Shown here one piece after another: positions 8,113-17,197 of a stretch of DNA of 64,000 nt. Position numbers and translations under genes: made by a program. Under the pieces are notes generated by a model. That model made no database searches. It was not told where the DNA came from and was given only the letters and a program-made list of their open reading frames with translations. The DNA is from Coprococcus aceti (GTDB lineage: Bacteria > Bacillota > Clostridia > Lachnospirales > Lachnospiraceae): assembly GCF_025567285.1 (NCBI RefSeq), contig NZ_JAOQJT010000007.1, positions 1 through 64,000 on the forward strand, in the 5' to 3' direction. Within the stretch, counting starts at the first letter, position 1. Each line of letters begins with the position of its first letter.

Positions 8113-8715
8113 ATGGCAATATTTACACCAAATATCATAACAAACACAAACGGAACAGATCATATGGCAGATTTACGGAGTGAGATGTTCTTCAAAAAGA
8201 GGTTGATTACTATAGATAGCGAAATAGATAGTGATCTTGCAACCTCGGTTATATCTCAGATGATGTATTTGAATGGAAAGTCGGATGATGATATATACGT
8301 GATGTTGGATTCTCCGGGAGGATCTGTAAGTGCAGGATTCAGGATCTTTGATTATATGAAGTATGCATGTAGATGTGATGTTGCGACAATTTCAAATGGA
8401 ATAACGGCATCTATGGCAGCATTTCTTCTTGCGGCAGGTAAAAGTGGTAAGAGATATGTAACACCCAATTCGGAAATAATGATACATCAGCCTCTTGGAG
8501 GAACACAGGGGCAGGCAACCGAGATGATTATTGCTGTTAATCATATTATGAAAGTCAAAGATAACTTAACTCGTATTCTTTCAGAGGAGTGTGCTAAGGA
8601 TTTTGACACTGTCTCAGAAGATATCGAGAGAGATCATTGGATGGATGCAGACGAGGCAAAGCGCTATGGAATTGTGGATATCATAGGTTATCCGGAAGAG
8701 TTGTTGGAGGTGTAG
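8113..8715 (+). CDS. ClpP-family serine protease
   Basis: A 200-residue ClpP homologue, close to the usual length. The catalytic triad is intact: Ser100 in TASMAAF, His125 in MIHQPLGG and Asp174 in ERDHW. The oligomer-type core (LDSPGGSVSAG, AAGKSGKRY) is also kept. The start is the ATG with GAAGGAGG upstream; the longer frame would run into hammerhead copy B. It is not next to clpX or tig, as housekeeping clpP usually is, but next to a degenerate AAA-like gene and a VirD4-like ATPase. It probably forms a dedicated protease chamber whose unfoldase is one of those neighbours. Confidence 0.92.
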   Translation: MAIFTPNIITNTNGTDHMADLRSEMFFKKRLITIDSEIDSDLATSVISQMMYLNGKSDDDIYVMLDSPGGSVSAGFRIFDYMKYACRCDVATISNGITASMAAFLLAAGKSGKRYVTPNSEIMIHQPLGGTQGQATEMIIAVNHIMKVKDNLTRILSEECAKDFDTVSEDIERDHWMDADEAKRYGIVDIIGYPEELLEV

Positions 8716-8719
8716 ATTG

Positions 8720-9472
8720 ATGAGCGGATCTTTAGATTTTTATGGAGTAGACGGTGTAATGGACGAGATGAAAAACATCTTAAGAGATAAGCTGGTTTAT
8801 ACAAACAGGGTCGCCAGTCTTCCTAACTTTATTATTCTTCTTGATGGAGGAGATGGTCAGACCTACATAACAGAGGTGATTACAGACATGTTAGTCAGTA
8901 ATAAATTAAGAGATTTCAATGGGCTCGATGAGTACGTTGAATATAAACCAGAAGGAGCATTGCCATATATTAAGTGGATGTTTTCTGATATTGAGGACAA
9001 TGCAATTTATGGTAATGAATATAAGGGCGTGGTTTCTATTGATGTGTCGAGACTTGTGAACTATCAGAATGAATATCAGGTGGAGTATTTCCTGACTCAT
9101 TTGAAAAGAGTGGCTAAGCATGCAACATTGATTTTATTCTGTGATACAACTCTTGGGAAAAAAGGGGAGCGACTGATTTCTACTTTGCGAAAGACATTGG
9201 CAAAAGTTGATGTTATTTCTGTCGAAAAGAAATCTTCACGTGATTATGCATGTATTATTGCTCAGAATATCATTGATAGAGGAATAGACATTCAGGATAA
9301 AGAAAGCACTGTGAAAATTCTGGAAAACACCGTGGCGAGAGATATCAATTCGGTAAGAGAGGCAATAGCCTGTAGTGAGAAGCTGGCTTTTGGTGCTGAT
9401 TATTCCGTAAAACCGCCATTGTTGACAATAAAAGCTACACAGAAATTTGGAAATAATAAGGAGGTTTATTAG
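8720..9472 (+). CDS. Degenerate AAA-like protein
   Basis: A 250-residue protein with AAA+-like layout. A hydrophobic strand and loop FIILLDGGDGQTY near residues 37-49 sits where Walker A (GxxGxGKT) belongs but lacks the Lys. GVVSIDVS near 106 takes the Walker B place, TLILFCDTT near 140 recalls sensor 1, and a helical C-terminal part follows. It probably does not hydrolyse ATP and may act as an adaptor or inactive subunit. ATG 8720 is preferred over TTG 8717 because GGAGGT lies seven bases upstream. It sits directly between clpP and the VirD4-like gene, so a role in feeding ClpP or linking the two is likely. No named family is recognised. Confidence 0.6.
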   Translation: MSGSLDFYGVDGVMDEMKNILRDKLVYTNRVASLPNFIILLDGGDGQTYITEVITDMLVSNKLRDFNGLDEYVEYKPEGALPYIKWMFSDIEDNAIYGNEYKGVVSIDVSRLVNYQNEYQVEYFLTHLKRVAKHATLILFCDTTLGKKGERLISTLRKTLAKVDVISVEKKSSRDYACIIAQNIIDRGIDIQDKESTVKILENTVARDINSVREAIACSEKLAFGADYSVKPPLLTIKATQKFGNNKEVY

Positions 9473-9473
9473 T

Positions 9474-11381
9474 ATGGGAAGAAGCGAGCGTTGGGCAACT
9501 GATCGCGAGAAGAAAAAGACATTGAGTAAGAATGGGGCAGGTCCTATATTGTACCTTGAAAATGATGAGAAATTTGCCTATTCCGATGAATCTCATATAG
9601 CGATACTTGGGGAGTCGGGTACAGGTAAGAGCAGAAGACTTATAATACCTATGATTCTGAATTCCTTAACAAATAGCACTAATAAGGAAAGCTTTGTTAT
9701 CGCAGATCCGAAGGGTGAGATATACAGTAGTACTATAAGGTCGGTACCCAAGGAGTATGAGATTTACAAGTTTGACTTCAGAAATTTGTATAGAGAGGAT
9801 GATGTAACTTGTTGGAATCCTTTGGCAGCTCCCTATGAACTTTGGAAGACGGGAACAGATGAGAATATTTTTAGGGCTGAACAGATGGTTGATGACTTAG
9901 CGCATGCATTATATCCTGTTCCACCAAATGAAAACCCATTTTGGACGACAGAAGCAAGAAATATGTTTGAAGGAGCAGTATATTCACTCTTTAGTTATGC
10001 TAAACCTGAAGAGGTGAATTTGACAAGCCTCTTTTATTTTTTTCAGCTTGGAGATGAAAAGTATGGTGCAAGTACATATGTGAAAGAGTTAGTGAGTTTT
10101 GCATTGGATGATGGAAATGAGAATGTGGCAATGGGGCTTCAGAGCTATGTATCAACGGCATCAGAAACTCGTGGAGGAATTCGATCAAGCTTTCTTAATA
10201 GGCTTTCTATTGCAACGAGAAGTGGTGGAGTGAGAAGTTTCCTGAGTAATGATGATATTCATATTAATACCCTTAAGGGCGATAAGCCGGTTATTATATA
10301 CATTATACTTCCGGATGAAACGCCTATATATGAGGAACTTGCTGGAATGCTTATCAGTCAGCTTATGAATCATTATATTTATATTGCAGAAAATCTATGG
10401 TCGGGAAAGCTCCCCATACGTATCAACTTCTGCTTAGATGAGCTCGGGAACATCGGAGAATCTATTTCTAACCTTCCACATTTGCTTAGTGCTGGCCGGT
10501 CGAGAAATGTCAGGGTAGAATTGGTATTGCAGAGTTTGTCACAGCTTGATGATATTTATGGTAAAAGTAACGCTACAACGATCATATCTAATACATCCGT
10601 TAAGGTGTTATATAGAGTTTCAAATTACGAAACCCTCTCCGAATTTTCAAGGATGTGCGGTGAGAAGGAAACCCTATTAGATAATGGGCTTGTTAAGAAA
10701 GAACCTCTTATTTCTCCTGTCCAGCTTGGCGCTATGGATGTTGGTCAGGCCCTGGTCATTATTTCAGGAAGAACAAAGTATATAACAAGATTTCCGGACT
10801 ATACAGATTTGTTTAATTTAACGGATGAGAAGAAAGAAATAGATAGAGGCATTACATATAGAAAACGAAAAAAAACGAAAACTTTTGATGTGAAGGAGTA
10901 CGTAAAAGCAAGAAAAAATGAGAGACTGAAAGCGGCAGGTATGTTAAAGGAGGATGATTTAGAAGTCAGAAAACCCCTGCCATTTCCATACCCATTTGAT
11001 GTCACAGATGAATCAAGCCTGGATGCTATGATAAAAGATATTGACAGAAAGATTGCAGAGCTCGAAGCCGAAGAACGTGAAGAAAAGCGTAAGGAAATGG
11101 AGCGCAATAATAAGGAGAAGATGAGCAGTACAGAAAAAAAGAGAAAAAGGTATTCTATTACAATAAATACACCATATAAAGTTGCAGTGATCAAAGCATT
11201 GATGAAAGTGATGGAGATGCCAGTTTCAAAAGCAAAGGATTTATATGATCATGCAAAAAAGAAAAATGGAGATGGTGAGACCGTAGTTCTTTCTGGGTTG
11301 AGCAAGACAAAGGCAGATCAGCTCAAGAAAGAGCTGGAGAAAAAAATAGATATAGAGAACATAGATATAAGAGTGGAGTAA
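9474..11381 (+). CDS. Soluble VirD4/TraG-like ATPase with L7/L12-like C-terminal domain
   Basis: A 635-residue ATPase of the TraG/VirD4 coupling-protein family. Walker A GESGTGKSR is at 46-54, followed by FVIADPKGEIY, and Walker B INFCLDELGN is at 317-326. The N-terminal membrane helices of real coupling proteins are absent. After a charged linker (about 455-560) the last 75 residues (YKVAVIKALMKV, VSKAKDLYDHA, KADQLKKELE) resemble the C-terminal domain of ribosomal protein L7/L12. The start at 9474 has AAGGAGG nine bases upstream; the preceding stop ends one base earlier. No relaxase or VirB4 gene is near, so translocating protein into the neighbouring ClpP is an attractive alternative role. 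This is inference. Confidence 0.85.
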   Translation: MGRSERWATDREKKKTLSKNGAGPILYLENDEKFAYSDESHIAILGESGTGKSRRLIIPMILNSLTNSTNKESFVIADPKGEIYSSTIRSVPKEYEIYKFDFRNLYREDDVTCWNPLAAPYELWKTGTDENIFRAEQMVDDLAHALYPVPPNENPFWTTEARNMFEGAVYSLFSYAKPEEVNLTSLFYFFQLGDEKYGASTYVKELVSFALDDGNENVAMGLQSYVSTASETRGGIRSSFLNRLSIATRSGGVRSFLSNDDIHINTLKGDKPVIIYIILPDETPIYEELAGMLISQLMNHYIYIAENLWSGKLPIRINFCLDELGNIGESISNLPHLLSAGRSRNVRVELVLQSLSQLDDIYGKSNATTIISNTSVKVLYRVSNYETLSEFSRMCGEKETLLDNGLVKKEPLISPVQLGAMDVGQALVIISGRTKYITRFPDYTDLFNLTDEKKEIDRGITYRKRKKTKTFDVKEYVKARKNERLKAAGMLKEDDLEVRKPLPFPYPFDVTDESSLDAMIKDIDRKIAELEAEEREEKRKEMERNNKEKMSSTEKKRKRYSITINTPYKVAVIKALMKVMEMPVSKAKDLYDHAKKKNGDGETVVLSGLSKTKADQLKKELEKKIDIENIDIRVE

Positions 11382-11410
11382 GAAGACTATTCCGTATTGG
11401 TGAAAGGAAG

Positions 11411-11593
11411 GTGTATAATGCAGTGCTTAATAATATAGAAATATTAAAAAAAGAGCCATATAGAAGTTTTTTGACTGCGTATGAGAATGATAAGTCATGT
11501 GTGGAGTTGCATTTTCCAATCGCCAATACGGATAAATTTAATTCCTCCCTTGGATGTTATATAAATAATAATTTATATAATGTAAAAATGTAG
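11411..11593 (+). pseudogene. Short fragment related to the 171-residue protein at 13603
   Basis: A 60-residue frame from GTG. Its KKEPYRSFLTAYENDKS stretch lines up loosely with TNEPYAAFIKKFDKLQS near the start of the gene at 13603, and the relation fades afterwards. It looks like a truncated paralogue, although a working small protein cannot be excluded. Function unknown. Confidence 0.4.
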
Positions 11594-11624
11594 AGATGTG
11601 GGCGGTAAGGAGAGAAAGATAGAT

Positions 11625-11954
11625 ATGAAAAATATAGAGGTGAAGATAGCAAAAGGTCAAATTCTGGCATTTGCGCAACTTTATGGCAGTAAAAACAGTG
11701 AAAATGATATATTTGTAAATGGAGCTATTTCATTTGCAAAAGACATGCGAGAACTGAGAAAGTTTAGAGTATTTGCCAATTTGTGCAATGAGCAAGGAGA
11801 AATTTTACATATACTTTCTACATATAAAGCCTTTTCAACTATAAATAGTTATTATTCATTTTCTTTGTACTGTGCAGACATTTCTCGGTATCTGGAGGTG
11901 GATAAATTGGCATATGTAGAGGTGTATGCAGTGTTAGATGATAAATGTGAATAA
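11625..11954 (+). CDS. Unknown 109-residue protein of the ClpP/VirD4 operon
   Basis: Starts at ATG with AAGGAG about 12 bases upstream; the GTG at 11598 in the same frame has no good site. It reads as a small mixed alpha/beta protein ending in a conserved block (YYSFSLYCADISRYLEVDKL). The same block recurs in the broken gene at 12029-12256, so this is a family that was duplicated inside the operon. No signal peptide, membrane helix or catalytic motif is visible, and no known family is recognised. Confidence 0.7.
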   Translation: MKNIEVKIAKGQILAFAQLYGSKNSENDIFVNGAISFAKDMRELRKFRVFANLCNEQGEILHILSTYKAFSTINSYYSFSLYCADISRYLEVDKLAYVEVYAVLDDKCE

Positions 11955-12028
11955 GCAAAAATTTGATGAATAAATGAGAAAGAATGGTTAGTATTTATGG
12001 ACAAACATAAGGAGGCAGATTTACAAAT

Positions 12029-12256
12029 AAAAGAAAGAGCGTAGTTGTACGCTGTAGAGACGTAATATAAGAAGAGTTATATGGTGTTTTAAGTGAAGAT
12101 AATGATATCCACGTGAACTGATGGAAAAATTATCCTGCTGTTAGTGGAACATATTATTCGTTTTCGCTTTACTGCAGTACAATAGATAGATTTTTGGATG
12201 TTGACGAACTTGATTATGCAGAATTGTACTTGAGCTTTAACGAGAAGAAATCATAA
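12029..12256 (+). pseudogene. Decayed paralogue of the 109-residue protein
   Basis: One continuous frame reads RSVVVRCRDVI, stop, EELYGVLSEDNDIHVN, stop (12119-12121), then WKNYPAVSGTYYSFSLYC to a TAA at 12254-12256. The final block matches YYSFSLYC in the intact neighbour. AAGGAGG at 12009-12015 has no start codon at proper distance. Two internal stops make this a dead copy. The 357 bases between 11954 and 12312 hold nothing else that I can identify. Confidence 0.75.
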
Positions 12257-12311
12257 AGATTCGTAGAATAACAATAGAAAACGATATAGATACACGAAGG
12301 AGGCTGGTAAC

Positions 12312-13511
12312 ATGCGAAAACAGGGGATTAAACTCAAGGATAAATCAACACTCTCAAAGGGCGAATACTTGTTTGATCATTTTTTGTATGGGCTCATATT
12401 AGGGTCATTTGACGTATATAATATACTTCCCTATTTTGTGCCGATCGCAAAATATAATAATTCAATTCCAAGGTTGATTATTTGCATGTTATTGACCAGT
12501 ATGTTTGGAATTGTTATCAGTTACAACCATAATCGGTGTGGTAAGGGTGTTATCCAGGATATCATTTCAGGTGTTGGATTATACACAGTTTCAACACTTG
12601 GAGAATATGCGGTTGGATTTATCAGTTGGTTATGCATAGGGCTATTAGTGATATCCGTGTTTGGGATAATCCTTATAATAACTAAGAATGTTAAGAGAAA
12701 AGATAGAATAAAACAGATTATGTTTTCAAGATTTCTTAGGAGTACGCAGGTGGTGAGAAGAAATGTTGGAGTTGCTGCGGTAATTGCAGTCGTGGCACTT
12801 CCAATAGGACTTAATTGTTTTCAAAATGAAAAATTAAATGAGGATTATTATGAAAAAGTTTGTGAGGAGTATGGGCTTAATGCAGACGATATTCAAGATG
12901 GAATATCCGGCTATGAAGGAGAACTGAGTGTCCTTGAAAACTATGGAGATGAGTACAGACTTGAAAAGAATATTGATACTATAAAACTGATTCGAGATAA
13001 TGATACCTTCCAGACCTTGGATTATGAAAAGAAGTGTGATGTTTTGCGGGCTGTTTGCTATTGTGAGGCAAGATATCTTGGTTTATGTAAGATAAATATC
13101 GTGTTTGAAGATATTGAAGATGATACTTTACTTGGAACGTATAATCATGCGACAAAGACGATTACTGTTAATGCTAAACCTATAAAAGATGGTAGTTCGC
13201 CGGGAGGAACTGCGGAAGAATTGCTCATAACAGTATTACATGAGTGTCGTCACTGTTATCAGAATCTCCTTTCTGAAATGTACATTAGTGCAACTCCTGA
13301 ACAGCGAAACTTATTGGCTTTTACAGGTGAAGGTGTAAATGGCTGGATAACGAATATTGGCGATTATAAACCGGGAGATGAAACAATAGAGGGACAGATG
13401 GAGTATTATGAGCAGCCGATTGAAAGGGATGCCAGAATCTATGCAGAGACAGCGGCTCAGATATATTATCTAATGATTGATAGTCTTCTGAATAAACAGA
13501 CGGATGACTAG
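12312..13511 (+). CDS. Membrane protein with HExxH metallopeptidase-like domain
   Basis: A 399-residue protein. Several hydrophobic helices lie between residues 18 and 130 and another at about 155-175, followed by a soluble domain. That domain contains HECRH at 310-314 and a downstream Glu371 in EQPIERDARIYAE, the ligand pattern of a gluzincin-type zinc protease. AAGGAGG before the ATG is strong. It belongs to the same-direction gene string as clpP and the VirD4-like gene. Side of the membrane and substrate are unknown; family not recognised beyond the zinc motif. Confidence 0.7.
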   Translation: MRKQGIKLKDKSTLSKGEYLFDHFLYGLILGSFDVYNILPYFVPIAKYNNSIPRLIICMLLTSMFGIVISYNHNRCGKGVIQDIISGVGLYTVSTLGEYAVGFISWLCIGLLVISVFGIILIITKNVKRKDRIKQIMFSRFLRSTQVVRRNVGVAAVIAVVALPIGLNCFQNEKLNEDYYEKVCEEYGLNADDIQDGISGYEGELSVLENYGDEYRLEKNIDTIKLIRDNDTFQTLDYEKKCDVLRAVCYCEARYLGLCKINIVFEDIEDDTLLGTYNHATKTITVNAKPIKDGSSPGGTAEELLITVLHECRHCYQNLLSEMYISATPEQRNLLAFTGEGVNGWITNIGDYKPGDETIEGQMEYYEQPIERDARIYAETAAQIYYLMIDSLLNKQTDD

Positions 13512-13602
13512 ATATTAGAAGAAACCAAAGAACCTGAGGATGAGATTATTACTATATATGACAATGAACTGTGAAGTATACATTATAGGAGGAGATGGAT
13601 AT

Positions 13603-14118
13603 ATGATGATATTCAGGAAGAAAGAACGAGATGATATTTTAACTAACGAGCCATATGCTGCATTTATTAAAAAATTTGATAAGCTGCAAAGTGTCATAAA
13701 TGAAAAGATACATATTAGAATCGACACAAATGACAATGGTAAGAAAACAGGATTTACAAGTGGATTTTACCTTGATTCTTGCTATGCACAGTGGTTTGAG
13801 TTGAAGTTTGAATTCTATGGATTGGATAACGAAGAGTGCAATCAAAACCAGCAGCTTTATGTGATGCATAGTTTGGAGTATAAATTTGTAGATGATGATT
13901 ATAATGATATGATGCTGGACACAGTTGCAGATATAGAGAAGAGAAATGGTTACATATATTTATCGTCATTGGTTCATGAGTGTGAAGTGAGAAGCTCAAT
14001 GAACAACAAAAATACAGTAACTGTAATGTATTCGGTACTTTGTGATAAAAAAGATGCAAAGGAAGTCTGTTTACAGCTTTTAAATCACGATATTGCATTG
14101 TTTACCCGTAGTTTTTAG
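13603..14118 (+). CDS. Unknown 171-residue protein
   Basis: Start chosen at ATG 13603 after TAGGAGG; the longer frame from 13540 lacks a site. It is a soluble acidic protein, apparently alpha/beta, with no known motif. Its opening (ERDDILTNEPYAAF) is related to the 60-residue fragment at 11411. It lies between the membrane metalloprotease and a phosphoesterase in the same operon. Confidence 0.6.
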   Translation: MMIFRKKERDDILTNEPYAAFIKKFDKLQSVINEKIHIRIDTNDNGKKTGFTSGFYLDSCYAQWFELKFEFYGLDNEECNQNQQLYVMHSLEYKFVDDDYNDMMLDTVADIEKRNGYIYLSSLVHECEVRSSMNNKNTVTVMYSVLCDKKDAKEVCLQLLNHDIALFTRSF

Positions 14119-14134
14119 ATAACAGGAGGGCGTA

Positions 14135-14935
14135 GTGAAACAAAATTGGTTTTTACTAGGAGATATCCATGGCGAAGCTGCAGCCATAGAGTATTTTTAT
14201 AATCATCATAGAGAAAGATTAAAGTTGGATGATTGCCAGACTAATATCATATTGTTAGGAGATGTTGGATTAAACTATTCAATAACAGGATTGGCGGATT
14301 TTTATTACAAGACATCACTATCAAAGCTGCCATTTACATATATTTGTTTGCGAGGAAATCATGAATCTAGAGTCAGTGAGGTGATTAAGCGCAATCCATC
14401 GAGATGGAATCCGATAGAAAAATATGGCGGATTGGTTTATGTTGAAAATGGTTTTCCGAATATCGAATATCTTGTGGATGGTCCGGCTATTTATGAATTT
14501 GCAGGGTACAAGACATTGTCTTTGCCAGGAGCATATTCTGTTGACAAATGGCTCAGATTGGCAAATGGGTGGCAGTGGTTTGCTGATGAGCAGCTATCGG
14601 AAGAAGAAATGCAGTATGGAAGAATGCTGGTTAATCATGAAAAATCAGTGGATTTGGTTATTTCGCATACATGTCCTATAGAATTTGAACCGAATGACTT
14701 GTTCCTTGGCTCAATTGATCAATCTCAGGTAGATAAGACCATGGAATTGTATTTGGGTGAAATTGAAAACCAGTTGGATTATCGTAGATGGGCCTGGGGA
14801 CATTATCACGCGGACAGATTGTATCCATGGAAAGATGGTAAGGAAAAACTTATGCTTTTTAATGAACATGTTGTGGATCTGTGTAAGTTCATGGAGATGG
14901 GGAAAGCAGATTATTTTGTGGATATATTGGCATAA
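14135..14935 (+). CDS. Calcineurin-like metallophosphoesterase
   Basis: A 266-residue phosphoesterase from GTG with AGGAGG upstream. The family's metal and phosphate motifs are present in order: GDIHG (9-13), LLGDVG (about 44-49), RGNHE (about 74-78), SHTCP and GHYH. Cytosolic, with no signal peptide. Substrate unknown: families of this fold cleave phosphoproteins, nucleotides or cyclic nucleotides. It is one of two such enzymes in this operon. Confidence 0.85.
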   Translation: MKQNWFLLGDIHGEAAAIEYFYNHHRERLKLDDCQTNIILLGDVGLNYSITGLADFYYKTSLSKLPFTYICLRGNHESRVSEVIKRNPSRWNPIEKYGGLVYVENGFPNIEYLVDGPAIYEFAGYKTLSLPGAYSVDKWLRLANGWQWFADEQLSEEEMQYGRMLVNHEKSVDLVISHTCPIEFEPNDLFLGSIDQSQVDKTMELYLGEIENQLDYRRWAWGHYHADRLYPWKDGKEKLMLFNEHVVDLCKFMEMGKADYFVDILA

Positions 14936-14959
14936 GTCGGTAGATGCGGAGGTGAGTTT

Positions 14960-15988
14960 ATGCCAACAAAAATTAATGTAAATGGAAAGTATCCGTGTTG
15001 TGCTAATTGGGTTGTGATGAAAAGAACACGTGATGGTGTAATAGCGAAAAACTGTCTGATTGATGAAACGATTAAGTTGTCAGACAGAGAGGCTAGATAT
15101 TTGACAAGACTTAATGGAAATAGAAATCCATATAGGATGAAAGGATTTTCAGCCGATGAATGTACCAGCTACTTTAGATTCTTAAAAGAATGTATGCTAG
15201 TAAGAGAAGCAGGAAGAAGTATGCATATAGATGAGATGAAATTATATACATTGATTATTCCTAATAAGACTAGAACAAATTCGGTAATTCCTAGAATATT
15301 GAACTTTCTGTTGTGCATCTTATTCCTGCCGGTTTTTGCATATGGGCTTTACTGTATATTTGCATATGAAAATACATGGGGGATGGAAGATCCTACTATA
15401 TTGAATATATTACTGGGAAGTATTGGAGGTATTTTTCTGGGAACGATATTGCATGAATCTGCACATGCTTTTTCCTGCTTAAGTGATGAAAATGGAAGAG
15501 TGTTTGAAGCTGGAGTGATGTTGAATGGAATGTTCCTTGGTGCATATGTTTTAATCGATGAATCAGAGATAAAGAGCAATACAAAAAGAGCACAGATTAA
15601 TCTTGCTGGTGTGGAAATGAATTTGTTGTTAGCAGGAGTACTTATGATATTGGCAACATTTGGAAATTTCTTGGGACCATGGAAAGTAGCTCTGTTATTT
15701 GCCGCATTACAGAATGTTTTTTTAGTACTCATGAACTTGGCTTTTACTGAAGGATTAGATGGGGAACATGCTTTAAGCAGTCTATTTGGAGGTTTCGTTG
15801 TCGATGCGGCAAAAGCAAATCTTTCTGTGTTGTTTGATAGACAAAGAAGAGTCGATTATTTTGCTGTACATGGTATATGTGGGGCAGCAAATATATGTGT
15901 AAGTCTTGTAATTTTAGTTTTTCAATTTATAGTGCCGCTTGTAGTAGTTGCAGATATCAGTATATGGATAGGAGCGCTGTTTCAATGA
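14960..15988 (+). CDS. M50-type (site-2-like) membrane metalloprotease with PqqD-like N-terminus
   Basis: A 342-residue protein. Residues 1-95 form a soluble part that resembles a PqqD/RiPP-recognition-type winged helix. The rest is membrane, with HESAH at 165-169 inside a hydrophobic segment and a second metal-ligand motif NLAFTEGLDGEH (Asp267). This matches intramembrane zinc proteases of family M50, including those that process or export peptides in RiPP clusters. Start ATG 14960 follows GGAGGTG. The next gene overlaps its stop as ATGA, so the two membrane proteins are probably made together. Confidence 0.75.
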   Translation: MPTKINVNGKYPCCANWVVMKRTRDGVIAKNCLIDETIKLSDREARYLTRLNGNRNPYRMKGFSADECTSYFRFLKECMLVREAGRSMHIDEMKLYTLIIPNKTRTNSVIPRILNFLLCILFLPVFAYGLYCIFAYENTWGMEDPTILNILLGSIGGIFLGTILHESAHAFSCLSDENGRVFEAGVMLNGMFLGAYVLIDESEIKSNTKRAQINLAGVEMNLLLAGVLMILATFGNFLGPWKVALLFAALQNVFLVLMNLAFTEGLDGEHALSSLFGGFVVDAAKANLSVLFDRQRRVDYFAVHGICGAANICVSLVILVFQFIVPLVVVADISIWIGALFQ

Positions 15989-16419
15989 ATTTGAGATACG
16001 ATATGGCAAAATTAGTAATAGGTGCAGTCAATGTAGGTATGATATTGTATTCTTCCGTATGTTCAGGATTGACATGCACATTTGGTTTATGGGGAATTGC
16101 AACTGCAGTTGGAATATTGTGTTTAGCTGTGAAAAGTGTGTCTTTCATTAAAAAGAATGAAAGTATATGGATGTTCGTTCTTGTTTTATTTGTTACGATT
16201 CCTTTTAATGTGAGACTTGCAACAGTAGCTGTTGAGGAGTGCTTTGCAGAAATCAATGTTTTTTCAAAGATATTGTATATTGTAATGGTATGTATGAGTC
16301 TGCTGTCTGCGGAAGAGATATTTATAGGGTTGTTAACGAGATTTATTTGGCCTAGACAGGATGAATCATTTATATCGGAACTTAAGAAAATTGATGAAAA
16401 CATAGATCAGAATGGGTAG
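15985..16419 (+). CDS. Small integral membrane protein
   Basis: A 144-residue protein with about four hydrophobic helices and a short charged tail. ATG 15985 overlaps the preceding stop (ATGA), so translation is coupled to the M50-type protease and it is a likely partner. No family recognised. Confidence 0.65.
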   Translation: MNLRYDMAKLVIGAVNVGMILYSSVCSGLTCTFGLWGIATAVGILCLAVKSVSFIKKNESIWMFVLVLFVTIPFNVRLATVAVEECFAEINVFSKILYIVMVCMSLLSAEEIFIGLLTRFIWPRQDESFISELKKIDENIDQNG

Positions 16420-16426
16420 GAGTAAT

Positions 16427-17173
16427 ATGCTATATTTAATATCAGATATTCATGGTAATTTGTTAGAATTTAAGCAAATTTTGAAGAAGATAGAATTTGA
16501 TGGAGAAAAAGATAATTTGATAATTATGGGAGATATTTTGGATCGAGGGCCGGATGGGATTGCTCTGTTGAGATATGTCAAACCATATATTTTAGATAAC
16601 TCGATGGAATTGCTGCTTGGTAATCATGAGTTATTTGCCGTTATGTATCTAAACGGTGTTCTTGGCGAAAAGAATACAGATAGGGTTCTTGATGAGAGAA
16701 CATGGACGGCCTTTGGAGGTGGAGACACGTTAAAGTCGATTAAAAACATGACAGCCTTTGAGAAGAAAAATTTATTATCCTTTTTGGAGCACTTGCCTAT
16801 TTACTCGGAAATTAGCTCCCGATATCTAGGAAATGTAATCGTTACGCATACTGGTATTGATTGCAATAATTATGTAATGAACGCAGATGGAACAATTAAT
16901 GTTAAGAGTAGTATAAAAAAGGCTTTTGAAAATAATATTTACAGTTATATGGTTGGTATGGACTTACATCAAGTCCCCAAGAAAGATAAAGAACGGTTTG
17001 ATCAATTTATTATTGTGGGACATGTTCCTTGTTTCAGATTAAATAAAGATATGAGTAATAAGTTCTACAGAACAGATTACTATATGGATATTGACGCCGG
17101 AGCTGGACACATGGAACAAGGGGGAACATTGGGCTGTTATTGCGTTACTACTGATGAGGAGATATATCTTTAG
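16427..17173 (+). CDS. PP2A/ApaH-like serine/threonine phosphatase-type enzyme
   Basis: A 248-residue phosphoesterase with the motifs SDIHGN (6-11), MGDILDRGPDG, LLGNHE, THTG and GHVP, plus DIDAGAGH near the C-terminus. The GDxxDRG form places it closer to bacterial PrpA/ApaH protein and dinucleotide phosphatases than the enzyme at 14135. ATG 16427 is preferred because TAGGAG lies just upstream; ATG 16412 in the same frame overlaps the previous gene. Substrate unknown. Confidence 0.82.
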   Translation: MLYLISDIHGNLLEFKQILKKIEFDGEKDNLIIMGDILDRGPDGIALLRYVKPYILDNSMELLLGNHELFAVMYLNGVLGEKNTDRVLDERTWTAFGGGDTLKSIKNMTAFEKKNLLSFLEHLPIYSEISSRYLGNVIVTHTGIDCNNYVMNADGTINVKSSIKKAFENNIYSYMVGMDLHQVPKKDKERFDQFIIVGHVPCFRLNKDMSNKFYRTDYYMDIDAGAGHMEQGGTLGCYCVTTDEEIYL

Positions 17174-17197
17174 CAAAGGATCAGGAGGTTGCAGGTG

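Noticed and set aside
9474..11381. Conjugation (type IV secretion) locus
   Set aside because: Only a VirD4-like ATPase without membrane anchor is present; no relaxase, VirB4, VirB6 or pilus gene is visible on either side.
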